This document shows, piece after piece, positions 21,670 through 32,693 of a DNA stretch of 64,000 nucleotides. The translations under genes and the position numbers were made by a program. The notes under the pieces are model-generated. The model worked only from the letters and a program-made list of their open reading frames with translations, made no database searches and was not told where the DNA came from. The first letter of the stretch is position 1, and each line of letters opens with the position of its first letter. The DNA comes from Rhipicephalus microplus (Eukaryota > Arthropoda > Arachnida > Ixodida > Ixodidae): NCBI RefSeq assembly GCF_043290135.1, contig NW_027464588.1:1561501-1625500 (forward strand), in the 5' to 3' direction.

Positions 21670-21769
21670 CTATATATCTATCTATCTATCTATTTATCGA
21701 TCTAGCCACCTGAGACATTTAGCTCTCCTGGCCATTTCGATAATGGTATCGATGCTAATCTTGGTCTGA
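20828..21769 (+). pseudogene. Truncated Helitron-type replication protein, N-terminal region
   Basis: I chose the ATG at 20,828 (MIDVPSTSAGQ) because it follows the promoter; the frame is open a little further upstream without an ATG. The first ~100 residues are repeated Arg/Glu-rich units (RKRRRRAED, RREADPDAARERKR), probably helical and nucleic-acid binding. A Cys motif follows (CKVCDRLWF and, further on, CATCKQSL), then 'LPELNAVEERLITPRLPFMSIRRL'-type sequence. That last motif is the start of the conserved region placed N-terminal to the Rep/helicase part in many Helitron proteins. Homology ends after IRRL at about 21,520. The remaining codons read through the T-run and an ATCT microsatellite and are not genuine protein. 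The full-length proteins exceed 1,000 residues, so this piece cannot support transposition by itself. Confidence 0.65.
21599..21702 (+). repeat. AATGCAAAGCATT palindrome plus ATCT microsatellite, copy B
   Basis: The palindrome at 21,599-21,611 and the ATCT run at ~21,639-21,702 are the counterparts of 2,016-2,152, with a shorter, interrupted run. Confidence 0.85.
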
Positions 21770-21939
21770 CATAACATGACTGTATGAAGAACATGTTTGA
21801 CTAGTCATAACATGGATGTCATGAATGTTGTCACTTACATTTCATGGTCCTGCAGCTCTTGCAGTGGTTTAGTTCACATGACATGTTTCAAAACTGGTAC
21901 GGTATGGCACGACTTCATGGCGAACACAAACCACAGACC

Positions 21940-22440
21940 CAAACATGAAAATCATCACATGCGTGTCATGTAATGAGATGACTACATGCCACGCTCATGA
22001 TGCGCTGGCGGCCGTTTCACTGCCTTTCCTTATACCAAATTTGGTATTACGGGACGTGAATAGATGACGAAGATATGTGACTGGTGCAAACATGATAAAC
22101 ATGAGATGCCTGTCATGTAACAAGATGACTACATGCTACACTCATGAAGCGCTCACGGCAGATTCGATAGCTTCACATGTACCAAACTCGGTATTACGCG
22201 ACGTGAACGGACGACATAGGTAATTGACACATACAAACATGATTATCATGACATGCGTGTCATGTAACAACATGACTACCTGCCACACTCGTGATGCGCT
22301 CACGGCCGTTTCGCTAGCTTCACATATGCCAATTTTGGTATTACCTCAAGTTAATGGATGGTGAAGGTATGTGACAGGTGCAAACATGGTAATGAAGAGA
22401 TGCGTGTCATGTAAGAACATGACTACGTGGCCCACTCAAG
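21940..22440 (+). repeat. ~140-bp CATG-rich tandem repeats, copy B
   Basis: This is the same repeat type as 2,390-3,010 with fewer units. The array continues beyond the LINE insertion at 28,480-28,780. Confidence 0.8.
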
Positions 22441-22731
22441 GCGCCAAAACACTTCATCGTGAACGGGCACGCGTGTGCGCCGGCGTTCGTTTCATCTCGT
22501 CACACTGGCGATGCCACGCCAGGCGCCGATCTGCATGGCATATAATCGCAGGCACACGCCGCAGTGAGGTGGTATGACGCATGCGCGTTTGAGCGCGCCC
22601 GGCGTCCTTCCGTCACGAAGCTACGCAGACGCACTGCTGTCTAGGTAACGTCGTAGGCGCGAAATGCAGCATGTCACATTTCGAGCCGGTTGCCGCCGGG
22701 CCTCGCCGACAGACGCTGGTCGCGCTTAGTG

Positions 22732-22742
22732 TCAGGCTATAG
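22732..22742. repeat. Left target-site duplication of the LINE
   Basis: TCAGGCTATAG here and TCAGACTATAG at 28,442-28,452 differ by one base. Copy A has a single TCAGACCATAG at 3,305-3,315 with the same flanks. Confidence 0.85.
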
Positions 22743-22828
22743 ATGGTTGTGGTAAAAAACATTTATTTCAGAAAAAGTCTACTAGAGAGCGCCGACGTGG
22801 CCCATCGGCGTGCTAGAGTGGCCAGACC

Positions 22829-25800
22829 CTATTCCGGGACGCCAGTGGAGCTGGAAGCTGCCCGTGCGCGCTCCACCGAGGAGCGTTGCGCAGCCAAGGT
22901 AGAGCAGCCGAGCAGGTGCTCCTCCCAAGCCCCTCTAGTTGGGATAGGAAAAGCGGATGAGAAAGGGACGGGATTAACGGGGCACGATGCTACGACGTGA
23001 TATGTGTCGGCGAGGACATGACAGGTCGAGCAGGTGCCATTGATTTCCGCCAAAAAGTGCCTGGCGACCGCTGGACTGATAAAGGTGTTCTTCTGCAGGT
23101 GGCGTAGCAGTTGTTCGTCCGCTTTCTCCAAACCGCGTGCGAGGTCCGGGTAGAGGCTGCGCGAAGCCCGGTAATAAGCCAAAATTTTGCGAAAGCGCGT
23201 CAGGTTGGTATTGCCAGATTCCGTCTCGGGACATGGAGGGGCAACGGCCCGGACAGGAGAAGCGCGGGCAGTGGCATTTGCCGCCTCGTTGCCGGGCAGG
23301 CCCGAGTGGCCTGGGGTCCAGACTATACGAATGGGATGAGGGTTAAAGCGCCAAGAGGCTGCCTGTAGTAGGCTAGCTGCCAGCGGGGCAATGGAACCCT
23401 GAAGGTACTGTGAACAGGCCGAGCGCGAGCACGTCAGGAAGGTGCGTGAGGCAGGGCGAGAGGCGGCCAAAGCTATGGCAACCTCTTCAGCGTGCGTTAC
23501 TGTGTCTGCTCGAAAGGAGAGGCCATCGACGTGTTTGCCCTCTGTAATCACGGCAGCCGTGAAGTGACGCGAGGGGGAGGAACCCAAGACGTCCACGTAG
23601 AAAACACCAGGACGATCGGAGTGTCGCGTATGAAGGGCCGCGGCGCGTGCTAGTCTACGGCCAGGATGGAGGTCGGGGTTCATGTTACGGGGTAGAGGTT
23701 CCACCCATAGCTTTTGACGCCAGAGCTCTGGTACCGGCTGCAGAGGGTCTTAGTCAGATATCGGGTTAAGGCCAAGTCTGTGTAGAAGACGGCGCCCTGA
23801 AGGCGTCTGCGACAGTCAATTGATTTGGTTAACAAGATGAGTTTCGCGCATCTCTGCAAAGGTGTTGTGTACCCCCAGAGCCACGAATCGGCTGTTGGAA
23901 GTTGCAATAGGTAGGCCAGAGCGCGTTTGTATACTGAACGGAGAAGGACGTCCAGCTGGTGCTCGTGTCGACGACGCTGGCGAAGGTAAGGCAAGGCCTA
24001 GAGGACGCGACTGGTCACAAACGCGTGAGCCAATCGGAGGGACTGAGACCCGCGGAAGCCGCCGCGCTTGGTAGAAACTCGCCGTATCATGTGGCTCACC
24101 TGTTCGCTGGTGCGTCTGAGGCCTGTTATTGTGCCCTTTGGGTCCAAGGACGATGTGAGGTTAAGGCCAAGAACCCGAATATTTTGCACTGATGGAACGG
24201 GCTCGGGCGGAAGAAAAATTTGAGGTGAGGTGGTGGTAGCGGAGAGACTGAAAGAAGAGGCGATTTAGTTAGAGAGCACTCCAGGCCGCAAGAACCGGCG
24301 TAGGTGTCCACTAGAAGGGCAGCCTTTTGCAGGCGTTCTTCGATTTGCGATAAGGAGCCGGGGTTGGTCCAGATTGTGATATCGTCCGCATATAGTGCGT
24401 GTTGTAGTCCCTCAACCTGGCTTAGAAGAGAGGGGAGGTTCATCATCGCCAGCTTTAAAAGCAGAGGAGACAGGACTGCCCCTTGAGGTGTGCCCCGCGT
24501 GCCTAATAAGTACGGGCCGTGTTCGGTAGAATTAAGGCAAATGAAGGCGGTGCGATGTGATAGAAAGGCGCGAATGTTGTTTAAAGTCTTCTGCCCGCAG
24601 TTTGTGGTAGACAGGTTAGTGAGTATAGTGCTGTGTTTGACGTTGTCGAACGCCCCGTGGAGATCGAGAACGAGCACGGCTTTATCGTTATGGCGCATAG
24701 TAGTCGGCTCTATGATATCGTGTTGAAGCTGGAGCAGGACGTCTTGCGCCGACAGATGCGGGCGAAAGCCAAAGATCGTGTCGGCAAAGGTTCTCCTGGC
24801 CTCCAAGTAGGCGGAAAGGTGTTCGCGAACCATGGTGTTCATGAGTTTGCCTGCGCAAGACGTAAGTGAGATGGGTCTCAGTGCCTTGATACTAACGGAC
24901 TTTGCCGATTTGGGTATGAATGTCACGACCGATGTGGTCCATTTCGTTGGAAGTGGAGAGCCGTCCCATATCGAATTTATAAGGTGGAGTAGCGAGAGGT
25001 GTGCTTGGTCGGGAAGATTTGCCAGGAGCGATAATGTGATTCCGTTGCGTCCAGGGGCCGTGCCCCGTCGCATTTTCGTGAGTGCAAATCGTAAATCGGA
25101 AAGCGTGTATGGGGCGTCGAGGTCGGTGTTAGGGCGCCGGAATACGTATATGCTGGGCCTGCGGGATCAATTGTGCAGCAGATGTAGCGGTCACGAAGTT
25201 CTCGCGCTAGTTCATCCATAGTGCCCTGAAAGGCATGCAGATCACGGTGGAGCTGGCGTTGCGTTTCTCCCCTGGTGGTGGAGGGATCGAGAAGGCTTCT
25301 AAAAAGTCGCCACGCACTCTTAGAGCTCATCTGGTTTGCAGCCTTCGAACAGGTGTCTGTCCAGTTAGCATCGGAAAGTTGTGCAGAGTATGCGGCCGCC
25401 TCTGCAGTGAGCGCCTCAATGCAAGTGCGAAGTTTCCGATTAATCCAGCACCTTACGAGCCCGCGGCGAGCGTGCCAAAGATGTAGGAGGTGTAGATCAA
25501 TTGCAGGAGTGAAATTAGAGGTTGCAAAGGTGCGAGTGTTCGCTTGTTTCATATGGAGGGCGTATGATGCCCACGCTGCATATTCGGTCGAGGAGAGGAT
25601 GGCGGGGAATGGTTGCATTCTGAACTGAGTCCAATCGGTGAGACGGGCTTGGCCCCAGTGTTGGCGCATTTTCTGCCGCGGTGTGAACGAAATGCGGAGT
25701 AAAAAGTGATCGCTGCCTAGGGTTTCGCCTAAATTTTCCCATGTAGCATCGCGGATGTGACGGGTGAGGGAGAGGTCGGGGCATGTGTCTCGCATGACCG

Positions 25801-26367
25801 AGTTGCCGGAACGTGTGGGTTGTGCCGGATCGGTAAGAAGCGTGAGGCTCCGCGAGGAAATGAGCTCCTTGAGCTCTCTGCCCCGGGCCTTCTCGTAGTG
25901 GTAGCCCCAGTGAGGGCTGGGGGCATTAAAGTCTCCGACAATCACCAGTGGTTGTCGGGCCGCTATACGCAGCACCCGATGGAAGAGATGCGCAAACGAA
26001 GCCCTCGCAAGGCAAGGGGGACAGTGCACGTTTAAGATATGTATTGATGGTTGGCCCCTCCACTGAGACAGCACTGATATCATGCAGTAGTCGTAAGGAA
26101 GATCCAGATCGAGGTCAATCTGTATCGCCGTGTAAGCTTTATGCACGAGGAGGCATGTGGTGGTGCCGCCTGCATAGGAGCAGTATCCAGAAAGGGATGG
26201 AGCAGGGCCAGATTCTTGGAGCGCCAAGACGGCCGGCTGAGAGCCAGTGAGCTGTAGAAAAGGGAAAGATGTGAACGCTTTCGCCTGTTCCCGAAGCCTC
26301 CAGGGTTCCACTGTATGATCTCGAATTTAGACGCAATGTTTGAACGGGACGTACGATTGGTAGCCAT
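22829..26367 (-). pseudogene. LINE ORF2: endonuclease-RT-RNase H, frameshifted
   Basis: The ORF2 ATG at 26,367 lies 17 bases after the ORF1 stop. The frame begins with IIQWNPGGF and shifts near 26,285. The endonuclease part (to ~25,085) shows LALQESG, VIVGDFNAPSPHWG and LGSDHFLL, the catalytic Glu, Asp/Asn and Asp-His of the APE type. A second shift leads to reverse transcriptase (25,073 to ~24,210) with FGFRPHLSAQD, LDLHGAFDNVKH, GTPQGAVLSP and YADD. A third shift near 24,200 and an in-frame TAG (23,995-23,997) precede a last shift near 23,690 into RNase H (to 22,829). RNase H has FYVDVLG, HAEEVAIA and WTPGHSGLPGNEAAN, but the usual TDS is TCS and the last Asp is Asn, so two catalytic acids are lost. 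A C-terminal C-x2-C...H...C motif follows. It encoded the enzyme for target-primed reverse transcription and is clearly dead. Confidence 0.9.
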
Positions 26368-26384
26368 CGTGACTGTCTTAGGTT

Positions 26385-28129
26385 TTATATTTGGTCCTCC
26401 ATGTCCCGCTCAGAATCCTCAGAGGCAGGGAGGGGCACGAAGGCCAAATTGTCTGACGGTGGGGTGGGGGTAGCCACCTTACGACGACGCCGTGGAGCTG
26501 CAACCTCACTGCTCACCGAGCAGGAGCGGGAACGCGATGCCTTGGGTTGAAACTGGGTGATTGCCCAGGCTTGAATAGCCTGGGTAACGTCTACTAGTAT
26601 GCGTTGGACAGAGAAGCTAGTGAGGAGGTGATTAATCGAAGCTTCGACGTGCGTAAGGCGTTCCTCTATGCGCGGGGCGCGCTCCTCGCTAGGGAGAGTT
26701 TGGTTAGCGGGCAAGAGAACCTGAGGTGCCCCAGGAGCCTCAAGAGCTTCTGGAGTAGATGCGGCACCGGTTCCGAGTGCTGGAGTACACATGGCTGCTT
26801 GAACCGGCGGTTTAATGGGCGTGGACTTAGCGCGAGGGCTAAGCTTGGACGTAGCTGGCGTAGCCACCTGGGCAAAGAAGGCAATACCGGATGGCCTTGC
26901 AGTACACTGTTGTTGGGGTTGAAGTCGCTTCTTTAAGAGTTCGAGTTGTTTAGTTAAAAGAGAATTTTGCTTTTCAAGTGCCGCAACTTGCTGGCGAAGG
27001 GCCGCAAGTTCGTGAGGAGGAGGATCGACAGAAGGGGGTGAGAGAGGCTTAGAAGCAGCATTCCCTTCCCAACTGCTCACCTGAGGTACCGCCGCTGGTG
27101 CTTCGAGTGGTGGGAATGCCTGAGTGTCAGCGTGGAGTGGTGGAGCCGACTGATGCAGGTTGGTGCCGCTGTCTGGCTGTGACGAACATGAGGTGGTCCC
27201 TCGAGGAGATGTTGAGGGCTGCTTGCGTTTCCGATATTTTGCCGTGCAGCCACTTGTCCCTGTCTCTTGGGCGCCTTGGCAGAGGAGGCACTTGGGGTGG
27301 CAGTCGTGGGCATTGAGACCTGCAGGTGCGGGGGTTCCACATTTGGCACACGGGGTTGGAGCGGGGTGAGGACACTGAGGTGATCAATGACCGATGGTAC
27401 CGCACTTGGTGCGAACAGAGACCGTTCTTTTGTAGGCGCAAATATACGTCGCCACGCAGTGGTAGAAGAAGAAGCGGGGTAACTTCGTGCCCTCGAAAGT
27501 CACCACCGCCGCCGCGGAATCTCCGAGTTTGCAGACCGGGAGGATAGTACCTCGAGGCCAATGCAGTTCTGACTTTATCTTCTCCGGGCTTTCAGCAGGG
27601 TTTATGTTGATGATGCCCTTGCATGTATCCCCTGGTGCCTTGGCGTGGCCCCGAACGGGCAGCGGCTGATCCCCCACTTGCAGCTGGAAGTCCCCTAGGA
27701 GTCGCTGTGCCATAGGCAAAATGGTGGTGCTACAGACCAAGTTGTTTTGTTCTCAGATCGGCCATACTTGAATTTGCGTGGTGGTCCGGTCGCCAAGGTA
27801 GCTGCGGATGGCGTCGCTCGCGCGATCGGCCGGGACGAATGTGCGTAGCTCGCAGGGAACGCGAGGTTTCACTACCACGATGTAGTCGTCGCGAGAGAGC
27901 GAGGAGTTTGACGCGGACGCCACTTGCGTTGCTTCGCTGGCTGCGAGGAGGGAGCAGAGGTAGGCACACCACCGGAGGGATGGCGCGCCAGCGTTCCTTG
28001 CAAGGCTGGGGAATGGCGGCCCACTGTGTCGTCTCGTTGTTGTTGAGACGCAGACTTCGATTTCGATTTCGCTTGCTTGCGCTGCCACAGTCTCACCGTG
28101 TCGTCGAGGTATTCGTCTTCTGATGGCAT
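26385..28129 (-). pseudogene. LINE ORF1 (gag-like RNA-binding protein), broken
   Basis: The probable start is MPSEDEYLDDTV at 28,129. A frameshift near 27,900 joins KWRPRQTPR to RDDYIVVVKPR, a pattern typical of ORF1 proteins of this group. Downstream the frame is open to 26,385 except for two TGA codons, at 27,753-27,755 and 27,384-27,386. Each could be a CGA-to-TGA change. Around and after the second stop are Cys/His motifs: KCGTIGH...QC, CAKCGT...HDC and CLLCQG...SGC, i.e. zinc-knuckle-like. The C-terminal part has a predicted coiled coil (ALRQQVAALEKQNSLLTKQL, from about 27,005). Its role would be RNA binding in the LINE ribonucleoprotein. Confidence 0.85.
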
Positions 28130-28441
28130 AGTGTTTACGGAGGATGGGTAAGATCATAGCCCGTAACCACGTTAGCGGCCGCCATCGCCGGCTTGAGAGC
28201 CCTTAGCGAGGCGGCGTTGTAGCCGGGAGTGAAGGACGTCCCTCAAGTTGTCAAAACTGGACCCACCTGGACGAAGGTGATGTCTAGGCGAAGCGGAGAA
28301 CTTGGCGGTGACGATAAACCCAAGGTTCAGGGGTACCAGGAACGATGTCCGCAGAAATAGCAGAAAACCTACGGAGGCGATGTGGAGTGCGTCCTTCACC
28401 ATCGAGCGCTCGCAGCGCTCCCTTCCTCCCCCCCCCCCCCC
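28130..28441 (-). other. LINE 5' untranslated leader
   Basis: About 310 bases lie between the G-run at the 5' end and the ORF1 ATG. It includes the likely internal promoter of the LINE, but I see no specific motif. The 14-base poly-C/poly-G run (28,427-28,440) marks the 5' terminus. Confidence 0.6.
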
Positions 28442-28452
28442 TCAGACTATAG
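28442..28452. repeat. Right target-site duplication of the LINE
   Basis: TCAGACTATAG pairs with 22,732-22,742 across the element. Confidence 0.85.
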
Positions 28453-30297
28453 AGTGCTCGCGTTTTGCTAGCGTGGGCAAGCGTCAACGTTTCGTGCGCT
28501 CACTGCCGTTTCGCTTGCTTCACATATACCTAGTTTGGCATTACGGTACGTGAAGGGACGACGAAGGTTGTGACACGTCCAAACATGATAATCATGATAT
28601 TCGTGTCATGTGAAACATTGCTACATGCTACGCTCATAGCGTGCTCGCGGCAGTTTCACTAGCTGCACATATAGCAAATTCGAAATCAGGTGACGTGGAT
28701 AGATGACGAAGGTGACTTACACGTACAAACGTGATAATCATGACATGAAAGTCACGTACGGCATCACTTACCTGCGCCTCATATTGCTGTGCTGATTTTA
28801 AAGTTACATATCAAGCTTTCTCATTCGTGCTTCACATATCAGCGAATCCCACTGTACGTAGAATCTGCCAATTTTCAAAGCATGCAATGTATGCGACCGT
28901 GGTCATTGGATAGCATGACCGGCATCTCTTGTCGTGGACTCTGAAGTCATGGCTTTTCTGTTGGGTGTTCCTCAAAGCGTTGGCGCTGTTTTTACATCCA
29001 AGCATGAACCACCAACTAGCCCAACTTTCGCTTCTAGTGCTACCCACTATGGGGCCGTGAAACGGACATGAGTTTCACTTGTGTTGACGGAACTGTTTTT
29101 ATTTGTCTTCTGATAATGCGTATTTTTTCGACGTCGTTCCCGAGACGGAAATGTGCCACTGCAGTCTTGGTGGACGCCTGCATAAAGCACTTTTGTGTAA
29201 GAAAAAAAAAGAATAGTAGTAGCACGCCAGGAAATGGGACAAGCGAACACCAGACATATAGTGCTTTTTTTCATTCTTTTCATTCTTCATTTCCTTCTAT
29301 TTTCCTTTCCTTCATTCTTTTTTTTTCTCACTGTGGATCCGATGACGATGAAGAATTATGGCTGAAGCAGATATGCGCCACAGTTAACAGGTGATCAAGA
29401 GCAAACTTTTGTAGTGGCTTGGACTACTGAACGACCCAATTATTACGTAATTTGCATTGTGTGGCGCTTTGTTTGTATGTTTAGAAAAAAAGATGTTTAA
29501 CAATTTCGAGTACTTTGCATGTAAGGGTGTTTCAAGCACAGGCGTGGCTCTGCAGAGGATTCTTTCTGTGTTACTTCTTCAAGTGACCGGGCCCCCTAAA
29601 ATAAGTCTCTGGATCTGCCACTGTTTTGTGCCCATACATAATACTATAGATTATCTATCATTAGGTCCAATCTTGTGATTTGCCAAGATCATTGAAGTAG
29701 TAACATAAGCTTCATTTGAAGGGGTATTTTTAGTAGAAAATAAAACAAATAGAGAATACATAGAGAAAGTACAAAAACTCGGGTTAAAAGCCGCTATTGT
29801 CACGTATTGGCTACGCACGTGTAATCGTTTCCGAATTCGCTAGGTTTCGACAATTTCTCTGGACGTATTTACTACTTCCGCCAATGCAGAAGTGTTAGTC
29901 TTCACAAAATCACGCCAATGTACACAAATTGCATAGTAATTTGACCCCCCCCCCACCGAAAAAAAAGAAAACAGAAATAATCACAGATGGCAAACACGAA
30001 CGCTGGTCGCGGAGATTTGGACTTCAGTGTTTCAGCACAAAAGCAAGATACGAGTTGTAGTCACCTTTTACTCGGGTAGGAAGTAGGCCGCGATATAAAT
30101 CACACGGCAGAGCAAGGATTTGTGCTCTAAATACCCTGAATAAGAACGTCTTTCATAGAGGAGCACACAGTTCATATTTCGTTCATATTTTACAGCAGAG
30201 CTGCAAATTGCACTCTCCTTGGTTTCTCGGCGTCCATTCACGTCCACGTCAGCTCCTTCAAGACGTTCAATTGTTATCATGAGGTCACGTATCGCCA
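28453..30297. other. Copy B counterpart of 3,316-3,498 and 4,963-6,624
   Basis: Residual CATG-type repeat units run to ~28,780. The dispersed repeat with a minus-strand Cys-rich frame at 28,832-29,047 follows, then A/T-rich DNA. There is no gene. The TIR element of copy A is absent: 'GTGAAACATTGCTACATGCTACGCTCATAGCGTG' runs through the site, with a small local difference from A. Confidence 0.6.
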
Positions 30298-30880
30298 AAA
30301 GGGGCCCTGAAGCACTGTTTCAAGTTTACCCATTGAATGACTTCACTGGAAGGCTTTGTTGCCTGACGAATTTAACGCCAGAAAATTTTTAAGAATCCGT
30401 CCAGTACGAGTGGAGTTACAAAGATTTATCCCACGCTGCGAATGCATTCTCTTTTCTCTCGTCCCGGCGAAAGTGCTGGAAGCTGAGTAGAGAGGGATGG
30501 CGGGGGTCAGGAAAATACGTCACTTGCGCCTCGTGACCTCCACCACTGTTTTTCCTTTTCGAATGCACAGCTTTTACAGAATGATCGCGCGCGCACGCAC
30601 AGACAAGTCGCGACCTCCGGCGGTGATCTCTGTACTTACCAATCGCACAATGTTCAAATCAGCCAATGGCTGATAGATGGGCTTGCTACGAGAGATTTTG
30701 GAGCGTCTCCTGTCACTTCTCAAGAGAAGAGAAAGCAATTCTTAGCTGACTTTGATCATTTATTGTGAATTTCAGGCTGCGTGCTGCGCTATAATTTTTG
30801 ACTCGCGTGGTGTCGGGAGCCTCTACTACCGATCGGCAGCGTTTTCTGACCATGATCGAAAAGTGTTGCAGGGCCCCTTT
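30298..30880. mobile_element. 583-bp MITE, copy B
   Basis: This is the partner of 6,625-7,207, with the same length and the same inverted ends (AAAGGGGCCCTG). Only a handful of base differences were noticed, fewer than in most of the duplication. Confidence 0.72.
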
Positions 30881-31668
30881 AAATTGGTGACGTTATCACT
30901 ACGTATTCGAGGTATCATACGTTGACATCGCTGATACGTCACATCGCCTGAAGACGTCATCAATCGACGCCGTCAATCAGTCAAAAATGTGCCGATTTCG
31001 CTGACAGTGCAAGATCTCGCGAGATACCGAAAGCTTCATGCAGTGAAGCAGTACGCCTTTCGCAGGCGTGTCGTCACATCAGTCGAGTATAAGAGCCAGC
31101 TCAGCGCCATCGCACGGGCAAGTAAGAGTCCACCGCGCACTTCGAGAATGCCTCAAGAGAAGTGCCATTACGAAGAACCACCTCGTAGTGGGGTGACAGT
31201 TTCAATAGACGTCATAAATCGTGCAAGGATGATTATGTGTAGATCAAGCTGTCCGATTTAACTGCTTTAACAAATATTCTAGCGCGAAAATTATCAGCGT
31301 ACCTTGGTACACTTGTTGCGACGATAGTCGCAGGCCATACATAGTACGAGGATGCATTTTTCACGGACGTTTTTGCCTGCTTTCTGTACCAAGGGCCGAG
31401 AATACCAGACCTATGTATGGGCAAGAACCAATCGCACGGAAAAAAAAGTCTTGAAAGAAAACTACAATAGCAAGTGCTCGTGAATAATTATTTTTAGGAT
31501 ATCAGTACGATTTGTTGAGTCTATTAAAATGACATTTAAAAAGCGTCAGGAGTTACTTTGGCTTTATTTACAGCAAGAAGCGCGACGCTGCCCTGTCACA
31601 AAGCCGCCATAATCCGCGATGGATGGCTTCCGAGTTGCGCGCCATGTTTGAGCTGCCACGGCAGAGTC
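30881..31668. other. 3' flank of kinase copy B, no gene
   Basis: It aligns with 7,208-8,101, with ~100 bp missing near 31,547. Confidence 0.55.
31563..31568 (-). promoter_or_regulatory. Candidate poly(A) signal of kinase copy B
   Basis: AATAAA on the minus strand is in the same relative place as in copy A (7,996-8,001). Confidence 0.4.
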
Positions 31669-32693
31669 TCATCGCATTTTTTTCTCGGTGGTGCCCGCGG
31701 CCTGCTTGGAATCACTCAAACCAGCCAGGTAGGGGTGTGTGGCGGCACCTTTGGCCGAGATCCTCTCACGAGGGCTGTAGATAAGCATCTTTAGAAGCAG
31801 ATCTACCGCCTCACAGTCAGCCTCGGGAAGCAGCTCAGTCACGATGTTCTTTCTGCACATCGGAAAGGTCGGGTTGTAGTTTGGTAGCTGCGTCACTTCT
31901 GGCCACGTGTCCACCGTCGGCGTACCCAGGACGCGAAAGATTCGGAACAGTTGGTCGATCTCCGAATTCCCGCGAAAGAGAGTTTTCCCGGTGAGCAGCT
32001 CGAAGAAGATGCACCCGATGCTCCACACGTCAACCGGAGTCGAGTAATGACTGGCCCCCAGGAGAATCTCCGGCGCCCGGTACCAGAGGGTGAGCACCTC
32101 GTGGGTGTAGGCGCGCATGGGCAGCGTGAAGGCACGCACAAGCCGAAGTCGGCCACCTTGAGACCGCCCTTGTCGTCGATAAGCACGTTGGCTGGCTTTA
32201 GGTCGCGGTGCAGAACTCGCCTTTTGTGGCAGAAGAGGATGGCGTCTACCAGCTGACCGAGGTACTTCTTGACGATGGCGCCATCCAGGGTTTTGTTCTT
32301 GGGCTGAGCATCCAAGAACTTCCTAAGGTCCATGGTCATGTGCTCGAAGATCAAGTATATAGACTTGGACGGTGACATGATGACTTCTATGAGACGCACG
32401 ATGTTCTCGTGCGTTAGCTCCTTGAGAAGGCTCACCTCTCGTATAGTCGTCATCGGCACGCCTTCCTCTGCGCAATCGACTTGAATCTTTTTGATGGCCA
32501 CCATCTTGTTGGTCCCCTTGCACTTTGCCTTGTAAACGACGCCGTACGTGCCTTCTCCAATCTTCTCTATCATGACGTAGTTCTTCATCCTGTCTTCGCT
32601 AGTATCGGATGCCATGTCTGCAGAACTTGCGACGGTACGCGCAGATTCTTGATCCAGCGAGCAGTAAGCGGCCGCCGAGAACCGTTGGAACAA
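31669..32693 (-). pseudogene. CDK1/2-like kinase, copy B, frameshifted after DFG
   Basis: This copy is collinear with 8,102-9,127 and one base shorter. The first frame runs from the ATG at 32,693 through GEGTYG, AIKK, PMTTIRE and HRDLKPAN to an intact ADFGLC. Copy A has GGCACGGCACAAG (plus strand) where this copy has GGCACGCACAAG near 32,131-32,142. The lost base shifts the frame, and the remaining protein ([23 protein letters not shown] to the end) lies in another frame from about 32,139 to the stop at 31,669. About 13 amino-acid differences from copy A occur in the first ~185 codons, including changed residues in the N-terminal tail and after PMTTIRE. The product would lack the T-loop and C-lobe, so it is a pseudogene unless the base is a sequencing error. 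Confidence 0.88.

Larger units (their letters stand above)
22743..28441 (-). mobile_element. I-group LINE, ~5.7 kb, near full length but inactive
   Basis: The minus-strand element starts with a G-run (complement of 28,427-28,440) and has a short 5' leader. ORF1 carries zinc-knuckle-like motifs, and ORF2 carries endonuclease, reverse transcriptase and RNase H in that order. The 3' end has AATAAA (complement of 22,762-22,767), about 20 bases before the terminus. EN-RT-RNase H order with a Cys/His ORF1 fits the I group of non-LTR retrotransposons. Several frameshifts and stops make it inactive. It interrupts sequence that is continuous in copy A, so it inserted after the duplication. Confidence 0.92.

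Noticed and set aside
21530..21769. C-terminal part of the Helitron-type frame
   Set aside because: It reads through a T-run and an ATCT microsatellite belonging to the target sequence, so it is not part of the protein.
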